This document shows positions 26,309-33,758 of a DNA stretch of 64,000 nucleotides, one piece after another (position 1 is the stretch's first letter; every line of letters begins with the position of its first letter). This DNA comes from Azospirillum sp. TSH100 (GTDB lineage Bacteria; Pseudomonadota; Alphaproteobacteria; Azospirillales; Azospirillaceae), in contig NZ_CP039635.1 of NCBI RefSeq assembly GCF_004923295.1, positions 950,501 to 1,014,500 of the forward strand, written 5' to 3'. The position numbers and the translations under genes are program-made. A model generated the notes under the pieces. That model made no database searches and was not told where the DNA came from. It worked only from the letters and a program-made list of their open reading frames with translations.

Positions 26309-27451
26309 TCAACCCCTTCCCGTCTCGGCGGCGGCAGTGCCGCCGCGGCGGCGGAACAGCGCCTCGACCTGCGGTTTGAACAGGTTTTCCATCGCGCCGG
26401 CGAACAGGATGACCAGACCCTGGATGACCATCACCAACTCGCGGTTGATCGTGGGGTATTCGAAGGACAGCTGGCCGCCGCCCTGCGCCAGAACCCCGAA
26501 CAGCAGTGCCGCCAGAATGATCCCGACCGGGTGGTTGCGCCCCATCAGCGCCACGGCGATGCCGACGAAGCCGACGCCGCCGGTGAAGTTCAGGATCACC
26601 CGGTGCTGCACGCCCAGGATCTCGTTCACGCCGACGAAGCCTGCCAAGGCACCCGAGATCAGCATGGCGATGATGATGTTGCGTGCCGGCGAGATGCCGG
26701 CATAGACCGCCGCCCGCTCGTTGCGGCCGACTGTGCGCAGTTCGTAGCCCCAGCGGGTTCGGCGCAGGAAGATGTGGAACAGAGCGCAGCAGGCCAGCGC
26801 CCACAGGAAGGACAGGTTAAGCGGTGACGCGGGAATCGCGATGCCGAACCAGCCGAGCGCCCGGTCCATCGACGGCAGCCAGACGCCGGGATCGAACTCG
26901 CGCGTTTCCGGCGACTGGCTGCCGGGGCGGATCAGCACGTCCACCAGCAGCCAGGTCATGATCGAGGCGGCGATGAAGTTGAACATGATCGTCGTGATGA
27001 CGATGTGGCTGCCGCGCTTGGCCTGAAGCCAGGCCGGGATGAAGGCCCAGGCGGCACCGAACAGAGCGGACGCCAGCACCGCCAGCAGCGCCACCACCGG
27101 CCAGGGCCAGCCGGTCAGCGCCAGCGCCACCAGCCCGGCGCCGAGCCCGCCCAGATAGGCCTGTCCCTCGCCGCCGATGTTGAACAGGCCGCAATGGAAG
27201 GCGATGGCGACCGCCAGCCCGGTGAATATGTAGTCGGTGGTGTAATAGAGGGTGTAGCCGATGGCCTCCGGATAGCCCAGAGCCTCCGACAGCAGCAGCG
27301 ACAGAACGTCCACCGGGTTCTCGCCGATCACCAGGATCACCAGACCCGACAGCACGAAGGCCGCGACGAGGTTGAGAACCGGCAACAGCGCATACCCGAC
27401 CCAGCCCGGCACGGCGCCCGGCTGACCCTTCCCCGACCCGCTCAGCAGCAC
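26309..27451 (-). CDS. Nucleoside ABC transporter permease (YufP type), second system
   Basis: 380-aa permease, partner of the preceding entry and counterpart of 1295-2344. The GTG at 27451 is chosen because AGGAG lies six bases upstream; the reading frame stays open further up but that part is not protein-like. Hydrophobic segments begin at ALLPVLNLVAAFVLSGLVILVIGENPVDVL, and the conserved HCGLFNIGGEGQAYLGGLGAGL lies near residue 90. It is first gene of the salvage operon; the 185 bases up to the divergent ferredoxin gene must contain the promoter. Confidence 0.87.
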   Translation of the reverse strand: MLLSGSGKGQPGAVPGWVGYALLPVLNLVAAFVLSGLVILVIGENPVDVLSLLLSEALGYPEAIGYTLYYTTDYIFTGLAVAIAFHCGLFNIGGEGQAYLGGLGAGLVALALTGWPWPVVALLAVLASALFGAAWAFIPAWLQAKRGSHIVITTIMFNFIAASIMTWLLVDVLIRPGSQSPETREFDPGVWLPSMDRALGWFGIAIPASPLNLSFLWALACCALFHIFLRRTRWGYELRTVGRNERAAVYAGISPARNIIIAMLISGALAGFVGVNEILGVQHRVILNFTGGVGFVGIAVALMGRNHPVGIILAALLFGVLAQGGGQLSFEYPTINRELVMVIQGLVILFAGAMENLFKPQVEALFRRRGGTAAAETGRG

Positions 27452-27636
27452 CGGCGTCTCCTGGATTGCCCCTTGCCGGCGATTCTTAACCGCCAATGCT
27501 CTGCCGACCAAGCGTTTCGTGATGTGGGAAAGCCAGCGGACATCGGGACTTGGAAGCGTCACAAAAGTCTTGCCGCATCGCAGCATTCTGGCATGCTTCT
27601 TACCCATAGAAATTTTATGGCTATGGAGCATGCCCG

Positions 27637-27969
27637 ATGCCGCTCGACATTCCGCGGACCTTCCGCCACCATGTCTTCTGCTGCGCCCAGCAGCGCCCGC
27701 CCGGCCATCCGCGCGGCAGCTGCGCCGCCAAGGGCGCACATCCGCTGTGGCAGCGGCTCGATCAGAAAATCCAGGGCAAGGGTCTCACCGATGTCGGCAT
27801 GGCGATGACCGGCTGCCTCGGCTTCTGCTCCGCCGGGCCGCTGATGGTGGTGTATCCGGAAGGCATCTGGTACCGACCGGAAACGCCGGAGGACATCGAC
27901 GAGATCGTCGACTCGCATCTGGTCAACGATGTGCCGGTGGAGCGGCTGGTGATGGTGCTGACTCGGTGA
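27637..27969 (+). CDS. Thioredoxin-like (2Fe-2S) ferredoxin
   Basis: 110-aa protein of the thioredoxin-fold [2Fe-2S] ferredoxin group. The first Cys region is HHVFCCAQQRPPGHPRGSC and the second GCLGFCSAGPLMVVYPEGIWY, which match the four-Cys pattern of these proteins. GGAG lies eight bases before the ATG. The gene is alone between divergent nucleoside permeases and the EamA gene. Its redox partner is not evident. The family assignment is good; the physiological role is unknown. Confidence 0.82.
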   Translation: MPLDIPRTFRHHVFCCAQQRPPGHPRGSCAAKGAHPLWQRLDQKIQGKGLTDVGMAMTGCLGFCSAGPLMVVYPEGIWYRPETPEDIDEIVDSHLVNDVPVERLVMVLTR

Positions 27970-28075
27970 GGTGAGGGAGGTTACGCCTACCAGGCCTGCG
28001 GTTGCGGCATTGGGACGCCGGTGCATTTGCCCATAATGTGGGCAGTCCCCGCCATTGCCGTACCGAACATCTCCC

Positions 28076-28990
28076 ATGACCGACGCCGAAACCGCCGACC
28101 TGCTGCCCGCCGAGGCCGATTCGGTTCCCTATGCCGTCGGCTGCTTCCTGGGCGCGATCCTGCTGTTCGCGGCGATGGACACGCTCATCAAATTCCTGAC
28201 CGCCGATTACCCGGTGCCGCAGCTGATGTTCGTGCGCTCGCTGGTCGCCCTCCTGCTGGTGGGCGGCTATACGCTTTGGCGTGGCGGCGGGATTGCGGCA
28301 ATGCGGACGCAACGGCCGTGGGGGCATGTCTGGCGGGCCTTTGCCGGGCTGATCTCGATGGGCTGCTTCTTCTATGCCTTCCGCGAGCTGCCGCTGGCCG
28401 ACGTTTATGTCCTGAGCTTTGCAGGACCGCTGTTCATCACCGCACTGTCCGCTCCGCTGCTGGGGGAGCCGGTGGGCTGGCGCCGTTGGGCCGCTGTCGT
28501 GGTCGGTTTCGGCGGCGTGGTCGTGATGGCGCAGCCCTCGGCCGGGGCCCCGCTGGTGCCGGTGCTGGTCGGGCTGTGCGCCGCCCTGTTCTATGCACTG
28601 GCGGCACTCGCCGTGCGCGGCCTGTCGCGGACGGAGACCAGCGCATCGATCGTGCTCTATCTGCTGCTCACGACGACGGTGGTCAGCGGTGCGCTCGCGG
28701 TCCCGGTCTGGACGGCGCCGACGGTCTTCGCCCTCGGGCTGATGGCGCTGGTCGGTGCGATCGGCGCCGGAGCGCAGGTTCTGCTGACCCAGGCCTTCCG
28801 CCGCGCGCCGCCGGCGGCGGTGGCGCCCTTCGAATATACCGGCATGGTCTGGGCCAGTCTGTTCGGCTGGCTGGTGTTCGGCGATCTGCCGACCGTGCCG
28901 GTGATCGCCGGCGCCATGGTCATCATCGGCAGCGGGCTCTACATCCTGCATCGTGAAACGGTGGTGGCGCGCCGCCGGCTGGGTGCTTGA
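28076..28990 (+). CDS. DMT-family (EamA) transporter
   Basis: 304-aa inner-membrane protein with ten predicted helices in two EamA repeats, from the drug/metabolite transporter superfamily. It begins cytoplasmic (MTDAETADLLPAEAD), then FLGAILLFAAMDTLIKFL, and the repeat signature ALNPPLF-like FAGPLFITALSAPLLGEPVGWRRW ends the first half. The ATG at 28076 lacks a clear Shine-Dalgarno; a TTG at 28055 is open. A hairpin at 29003-29023 follows it. The substrate is not known. Whether it is linked to the thiamin-regulated genes downstream is doubtful because of that hairpin. Confidence 0.85.
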   Translation: MTDAETADLLPAEADSVPYAVGCFLGAILLFAAMDTLIKFLTADYPVPQLMFVRSLVALLLVGGYTLWRGGGIAAMRTQRPWGHVWRAFAGLISMGCFFYAFRELPLADVYVLSFAGPLFITALSAPLLGEPVGWRRWAAVVVGFGGVVVMAQPSAGAPLVPVLVGLCAALFYALAALAVRGLSRTETSASIVLYLLLTTTVVSGALAVPVWTAPTVFALGLMALVGAIGAGAQVLLTQAFRRAPPAAVAPFEYTGMVWASLFGWLVFGDLPTVPVIAGAMVIIGSGLYILHRETVVARRRLGA

Positions 28991-29002
28991 CAGGACAGGG
29001 CC

Positions 29003-29023
29003 GGCGGCGACACTCTCGCCGCC
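29003..29023 (+). terminator. Hairpin between the EamA gene and the TPP riboswitch
   Basis: GGCGGCGA and TCGCCGCC pair around CACTC, 12 bases after the EamA stop and just before the riboswitch. It may terminate the EamA transcript and so separate it from the riboswitch operon. There is no long T-run, so its strength is uncertain. Confidence 0.5.
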
Positions 29024-29029
29024 TGTTCA

Positions 29030-29125
29030 AGGCTGGGGTGCCTGTGCAAAGACCGGATCGGCGGCTGTGCGGGCTGAGACAACACCCATCGAACCTGATC
29101 CGGGTCATGCCGGCGAAGGGAGCCG
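29030..29125 (+). ncRNA. TPP riboswitch (THI element)
   Basis: The conserved THI-box parts occur in order. GGGGTGCC lies at 29035-29042, GGGCTGAGAC at 29071-29080, ACACCC at about 29082-29087, and the long conserved block GAACCTGATCCGGGT through GCCGGCGAAGGGA at 29091-29121. The outer P1 stem can form from GGCT (29031-29034) and AGCC (29121-29124). This block is the classic pyrophosphate and pyrimidine sensing core. About 85 bases separate it from the start of the binding-protein gene at 29210, whose TTGAGGAG could be sequestered. Thiamin pyrophosphate should repress the downstream ABC transporter. The expression platform was not resolved. Confidence 0.93.
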
Positions 29126-29209
29126 ACCGGAACCCGACGGATCGCCTGCAAAACGTCCCGTCTCATCCGCGTCGCCCCGGTGCCGGCGCGTGTTGAGGAG
29201 TTTTCGGTC

Positions 29210-30346
29210 ATGCGGCGCGCGCTTTCCCTTCTGATCGGCCTGCTGGCGGCATCGACCTGCCTGTCCCCGGCGGCACGGGCCGACGACACGCTGTCCTTCC
29301 CGGTGCTGGTGCCGCTGACCGGATTCCTGTCGCTGGAGGGCACCAGCCAGCGCAACGGCGCCGTCCTGGCACTGAAGCAGACCCCTGCCGGCGTGGCCAT
29401 CGCATCCGAGATCGTCGACACCGGCACCTCGCCAGAAGCGGCGGTGACGGCGCTGGAACGCGCGGCCGGCGGCGGCACGGTCGGCGCGGTCGCCGCCAGC
29501 ATGCTCGGCACCCAGATGCTGGCGATGCTGCCGCTGGCGAATGAGCTGAAACTGCCGCTGGTCACCGTGTCGGGCACCGCCTCGATCACCGAGCAGGGCA
29601 ATCCCTGGGTCTTCCGCTTCTTCCCCGGTGACGCCGTGACCAAGGCCGCCCATGCCCGCTATGTGGTGGAGGAACTGGGCAAGCGCCAGCCGGCGGTCAT
29701 CTACCAGACCACCGCCTATGGCCAGAGCGGCAAGGCCCATCTCGACGCCGCCTTCAAGGCGCTGGGCGTCACGCCCGTCTTCGAGGAGGGGGTGGACCCG
29801 GCGGCCAAGGATCTGCTGCCGGTGCTGACCAAGGCGCTGGCCGCCAACCCCGACGTGCTGGTGCTGCATCTGCATTCCGGCCCGACCGCGCTGCTGCTGC
29901 GGCAGGCGGCGTCCGGCGGTGTGACCCTGCCGATCGTCGCCGGTTCCGCCATGCATCAGCCGAGCACCGCCGCCCTGCTGGAACCGGCCGAACTCAAGGG
30001 CGTCTGTGCCGAGACCGCGGCCTCGCCGATCTCGGGCGGCACGCCTGAGGTCAAGGCCTTCACCGACGCCTACCGCGCCGCCTTCGGCAAGGAGCCGGAC
30101 GCCTTCGCGCTCGGCCAGTATGACGGCATGACCATGGTGCTGGAGGCGGTGAAGGCCGGCGCCCGCACGCCCGACGCCATCCGCAAAGCCCTGTCGTCCG
30201 AGACCTTCAAGGGCCTCGCCATGACCTACAAGTCCGATGGCAAGGGCAACATGGCCCATTCCGCCGTCATCGTCTGCTATGACGGGACCAGCCGCGTGCC
30301 GGCGCTGGTGAAACGGTACGACGACCCGACGCTTGCGGCGAAGTGA
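29210..30346 (+). CDS. LivK-type (Peripla_BP_6) substrate-binding protein under TPP riboswitch
   Basis: Periplasmic binding protein of the branched-chain amino acid/amide (HAAT) class, 378 aa. The ATG at 29210 follows TTGAGGAG by nine bases. The signal peptide is RRALSLLIGLLAASTCLSPAARA, cleaved before DDTLSF. Family segments are VLVPLTGFLSLEGTSQRNGAVLAL, VAASMLGTQMLAMLPLANELKLPLVTVSGTAS and TTAYGQSGKAHLDAAFKALG. LivK relatives bind amino acids, amides, urea and aromatic compounds. Control by a TPP riboswitch predicts instead thiamin, a thiamin degradation product or a precursor such as HMP. The binding pocket cannot be judged by eye. Confidence 0.88.
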   Translation: MRRALSLLIGLLAASTCLSPAARADDTLSFPVLVPLTGFLSLEGTSQRNGAVLALKQTPAGVAIASEIVDTGTSPEAAVTALERAAGGGTVGAVAASMLGTQMLAMLPLANELKLPLVTVSGTASITEQGNPWVFRFFPGDAVTKAAHARYVVEELGKRQPAVIYQTTAYGQSGKAHLDAAFKALGVTPVFEEGVDPAAKDLLPVLTKALAANPDVLVLHLHSGPTALLLRQAASGGVTLPIVAGSAMHQPSTAALLEPAELKGVCAETAASPISGGTPEVKAFTDAYRAAFGKEPDAFALGQYDGMTMVLEAVKAGARTPDAIRKALSSETFKGLAMTYKSDGKGNMAHSAVIVCYDGTSRVPALVKRYDDPTLAAK

Positions 30347-30350
30347 GCGG

Positions 30351-31223
30351 ATGGCGGCGCTTCAACTGCTGGTCAACGGGGTGGCGCTGGGTGCCGCCTA
30401 TGCCCTGGTGGCGCTGGGCTTCGTGCTGGTGCTGAACGCCACCTCGGCGGTGAATTTCGCCCAGGGCGATCTGGTCATGGCCGGCGGGCTGCTGGCGGTG
30501 GCGCTGGCGCCGCTGATCCCGCTGCCGGGCATCGCCCTGCTGCCAGCGGTGCTGGTCCTGATGGCGGCGCTCGGACTTGTGCTGGCGCTGGCGGCCTATC
30601 TGCCGCTGCGCAGCCGGCCGCCGGTGTCGGTCTTCATCAGCACCATCGCAGTCGGCATCATCCTGCAGAACGGCGCCGCCATCCTGTTCGGGCCGGAGCC
30701 GCGCGCCGCACCGCCGCTGTTCGGCGACGACACTCTCCATATCGCCGGGCTTGCGGTTCCCGAGCAGTCGCTCGCCATCGTCGCGGTGGCGGGGCTGCTG
30801 ATCGGGGTGCAGCAATGGGTGTTCGCCCGCACCCAGTTGGGCCGCCGGCTGCGCGCCACGGCGCAGGACCCGGAGATGGCGCGGGCCTGCGGCGTGCCGG
30901 TCACCGCGATGATCCTGGTGACCTTCGCCATCGGGGCCGCCTGCGCCGGAGCGGCCGGGCTGCTGCTGGCCAACCGCTATTTCGTCACGCCGACTTCGGG
31001 CGGCGATCTGATTTTGAAAGCCTACATCGCGGTGACGGTCGGGGGCTGGGGCTCCGTGCCGGGGGCGGTGGTCGGGGCTCTGCTGATCGCGCTGTTCGAG
31101 GTGGGGGTGTCGTCGGTGCTCTCATATCCGGTGGCGCTGGGGGCCCTGTACCTGACGCTGCTGGCGATTCTGGTGCTGCGCCCGCAAGGTCTGTTCGGCG
31201 AAGCGGTGCGACGTCGTGGGTGA
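30351..31223 (+). CDS. LivH-type ABC transporter permease under TPP riboswitch
   Basis: 290-aa inner-membrane permease with about eight helices, beginning LQLLVNGVALGAAYALVALGFVLVLNATSAVNFAQGDLVMAGGL, a hallmark of LivH. The QDPEMARACGVPVTAMILVTFAIGAACAGAAG loop is the ATPase contact region. It starts four bases after the binding-protein stop. A weak GAAGTGAGCGG precedes the ATG. It works with the permease half of the next gene as the heterodimeric channel. Confidence 0.9.
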   Translation: MAALQLLVNGVALGAAYALVALGFVLVLNATSAVNFAQGDLVMAGGLLAVALAPLIPLPGIALLPAVLVLMAALGLVLALAAYLPLRSRPPVSVFISTIAVGIILQNGAAILFGPEPRAAPPLFGDDTLHIAGLAVPEQSLAIVAVAGLLIGVQQWVFARTQLGRRLRATAQDPEMARACGVPVTAMILVTFAIGAACAGAAGLLLANRYFVTPTSGGDLILKAYIAVTVGGWGSVPGAVVGALLIALFEVGVSSVLSYPVALGALYLTLLAILVLRPQGLFGEAVRRRG

Positions 31224-32934
31224 GCGATCCCCGTTGCGCATCCCCTTGATAGCAGGCGCCCTCGCCATGCTGGTGTACGCGCTCGCCTTCGCCTCCCCCT
31301 ACGGCCTGCGCGTTCTGACCGTCGCCGGTGTCTATGCGCTGGCGACCTTCGGCTTCCAGATCGTCTTTGGCCTGGGCGGAGCACTGTCGCTGGCACAGGG
31401 GGCCTTTTTCGGTATCGGCGCCTATGTCACCGGCATCCTCGGCAGCCGCTATGGTCTCGGTTTCGAGGCGACCTTCCCGCTGTCGATGCTGGTGCCGCTG
31501 CTGCTGGCCCTGCCGGTCGGGCTGGCGGTGCTGCGGCTGGAGTCGCATTACTTCGCGCTGGCGACCCTCGGCATCGCCCAGGTGCTTCATCTGCTGGCGG
31601 TCAACCTGCCGGAGCTGACCGGCGGCTCCAACGGGCTGGCCGGGGTGCCGGCGGCGGTGTTGTTCGGCTGGACGGTGCCGCGCGGGCTGCCGATGGCCGG
31701 GCTGGTCTGGGGGCTTGTCGCGCTCGGCGGACTGATCGGCTGGCGGCTGGCGCGCGGGCGGCTCGGCCGGTCGCTGACCATGCTGCGCGACGATCCGCTG
31801 GCGGCGGCAACGTTGGGGCTGGACGTCGGGCGTCTGCGGCTGGCCGCCTTCGGCATCAGCGCGCTGTTCGCCGGAGCGGCCGGCGCATTGGCCGTGCATA
31901 CCCAGCGCGTCGTCTCGCCGGAGGTGCTGGAGTTTCCAGTGATGGTCTCCATCCTCACCATCGCCATCGTCGGAGGGCGGGGGCGGATGGCCGGGGCGGT
32001 GTTGGGCGCCGTGCTGCTGCTGCATCTGCCGGAATGGTTCCGCTTCCTGGAGCGCGGCTATCTCGTCGTCTATGGCGTCGCCCTGCTGGCGACCGTCGTG
32101 CTGGCGCCGGCCGGGCTGACCGGGGTGCTCGACCGTATCGCGGCGCGCCTGTTCGGCCGCAAGCCGCATCCAATCCCGGATGCGCAGGAACCGCCCAGGT
32201 CGTCCGATCCGTCGGCTGGTTTGACGGTGGAGGGCTTGCGGAAGTCGTTCGGCGGCGTGGTCGCGGTGGATGGGGTGTCGTTGGACCTGCGGCCGGGCAC
32301 CATCACCGGGCTGATCGGCCCTAACGGCTCCGGCAAATCCACCGTCATCAACCTGCTGTCAGGGCTGGAGCGGCCGGATGCCGGGCGGGTGCGGCTCGGC
32401 GGGCGGGAGGTCACCGGCGCCCGCGCCGACCGGCTGGCCCGCGCCGGGCTGGCCCGCAGCTTCCAGGCCGCGGCACTGCCGACAGGGTCGGGCGTGCTGG
32501 AGGCGGTGGCCGCTGCCCGCCTCGCCACCGATCCCGATGCTGCGATGGCCGAGGCGCATGCCCTCTGGGCGCTTGACCGGCTGGGCGTCGGCGGGCTTGC
32601 CGGACAGTCCTGCGACGGGCTGCCGGCGGCGGTTCGGCGCCGGGTGGAACTCGCCCGTGCCCTGGTCCGCCGGCCGGCGGTGCTGCTGCTGGACGAACCT
32701 GCCGCCGGTCTGACCGACGGCGAAAAGGCTGAATTGGCGTCCCTGCTCCGCAACCTGGCGGGGGAGGGGATGGCGATCCTGCTGGTGGAACATGACATGG
32801 GGTTCCTGCTGCCGCTCTCCGGCCGGGTGCTGTGCCTCGACCGTGGGCGAGCGATTTATGACGGTCCGGCCGGCTGCGTGCGCCACGATCCGGCGGTGGC
32901 CGCCGCTTACATGGGGCGGGTGGCATCAGCATGA
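31216..32934 (+). CDS. Fused LivM-type permease and LivG-type ATPase
   Basis: One 572-aa polypeptide joins two normally separate subunits. Residues about 1-300 are a LivM permease (ATFGFQIVFGLGGALSLAQGAFFGIGAYVTG; LPELTGGSNGLAGVP; TMLRDDPLAAATLGLDV). Residues about 335-572 are a LivG ATPase with Walker A GPNGSGKST near 368, Q-loop LARSFQAAALP, Walker B LLLDEPAAGL near 490 and the switch His LLVEHDMGF. The ABC signature, normally LSYGQ, reads LPAAV here. The GTG start overlaps the LivH gene by eight bases, and livF starts within this stop (ATGA). Fusions of this kind are known in the LIV family but are uncommon. Confidence 0.88.
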   Translation: MGERSPLRIPLIAGALAMLVYALAFASPYGLRVLTVAGVYALATFGFQIVFGLGGALSLAQGAFFGIGAYVTGILGSRYGLGFEATFPLSMLVPLLLALPVGLAVLRLESHYFALATLGIAQVLHLLAVNLPELTGGSNGLAGVPAAVLFGWTVPRGLPMAGLVWGLVALGGLIGWRLARGRLGRSLTMLRDDPLAAATLGLDVGRLRLAAFGISALFAGAAGALAVHTQRVVSPEVLEFPVMVSILTIAIVGGRGRMAGAVLGAVLLLHLPEWFRFLERGYLVVYGVALLATVVLAPAGLTGVLDRIAARLFGRKPHPIPDAQEPPRSSDPSAGLTVEGLRKSFGGVVAVDGVSLDLRPGTITGLIGPNGSGKSTVINLLSGLERPDAGRVRLGGREVTGARADRLARAGLARSFQAAALPTGSGVLEAVAAARLATDPDAAMAEAHALWALDRLGVGGLAGQSCDGLPAAVRRRVELARALVRRPAVLLLDEPAAGLTDGEKAELASLLRNLAGEGMAILLVEHDMGFLLPLSGRVLCLDRGRAIYDGPAGCVRHDPAVAAAYMGRVASA

Positions 32935-33632
32935 GCGCGCTGCTGTCCATCAGAAACCTGACCGCCGGCTATGGCGGCGCCACGGCGCTCGACGATGTTG
33001 CGCTGAGCATCGCGGCCGGTGAGACGGTGGCGCTGCTCGGCGCCAACGGGGCGGGGAAATCGACGCTGCTGAAGGCTCTGCTCGGGCTGGTGCCGGCACA
33101 AGGAGAGTTGCGGTTCGACGGTGCCGACCTCGGCGGGCTGGCGACGGAGGCGCGGGTGCGGCGCGGCATCGGCTATGTGCCGGAAGGGCGGCGGGTCTTT
33201 CCCGGCATGAGCGTCCGCGACAATCTGGAGGTCGCCGGCCTGCCTGCCGCCCGCGACCGCGCGCAGGATGTCGAGCGCGTCTTCGCCCTGTTCCCTGACC
33301 TTGTGGGCAAGAGCGGGGAAAGTGCGTGGCGGCTGTCCGGCGGCCAGCAGCAGATGCTGAGCCTTGGGCGCGCGCTGATGGGCCGGCCGCGTCTGCTTCT
33401 TCTGGATGAGCCGTCGCTCGGCCTGTCGCCCAGGCTGTCCGACGAGCTGTTCGCAGCCGTCCGCCGCATCGCCGCCACCGGCACCGCCGTGCTGCTGGCG
33501 GAGCAGAGTGCCGCCCGCGCCCTGGCGGTTGCCCCGCGCGCCGTGCTGTTGCGGCTCGGCCGTGTCATCGGCGATGGGCCGGTGGAGTCACTGTCTGAGC
33601 AGGCGCTGCGCGAAGCATTCTTCGGTGGTTAG
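32931..33632 (+). CDS. LivF-type ABC transporter ATP-binding protein
   Basis: 233-aa ATPase, second nucleotide-binding subunit of the TPP-controlled importer. Walker A GANGAGKST at about 33-41, the LivF stretch GIGYVPEGRRVFPGMSVRDNLEVAG, signature LSGGQQQMLSLGRALMGRP and Walker B LLLLDEPSLGLSPRL are intact. The D-loop and a Gln (AEQSA) in place of the usual switch His environment are typical for LivF. The ATG overlaps the previous stop by four bases. Because the LivG half has a weak signature motif, this subunit probably supplies the working signature opposite the LivG Walker A. Confidence 0.9.
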   Translation: MSALLSIRNLTAGYGGATALDDVALSIAAGETVALLGANGAGKSTLLKALLGLVPAQGELRFDGADLGGLATEARVRRGIGYVPEGRRVFPGMSVRDNLEVAGLPAARDRAQDVERVFALFPDLVGKSGESAWRLSGGQQQMLSLGRALMGRPRLLLLDEPSLGLSPRLSDELFAAVRRIAATGTAVLLAEQSAARALAVAPRAVLLRLGRVIGDGPVESLSEQALREAFFGG

Positions 33633-33758
33633 CACAAATCCCCTGCGTGTCCTGTGCAACAGGTGTCGGCCTCCTGCAACAGGACGGGCGGTTGGGCTTG
33701 CGGACGGGGGCAGGCGCGGATAGCTTCGCCGCCACAACCATCTATGGACTACCTCGTC

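Noticed and set aside
28055-33632. EamA exporter as part of the TPP-controlled operon
   Set aside because: It lies upstream of the riboswitch and is followed by a hairpin at 29003-29023, so the riboswitch cannot control it in cis.
33640-33680. Repeated CCTG(T)GCAACAGG words after livF as a terminator
   Set aside because: The stems are short and imperfect and have no T-run; not strong enough to report as a feature.
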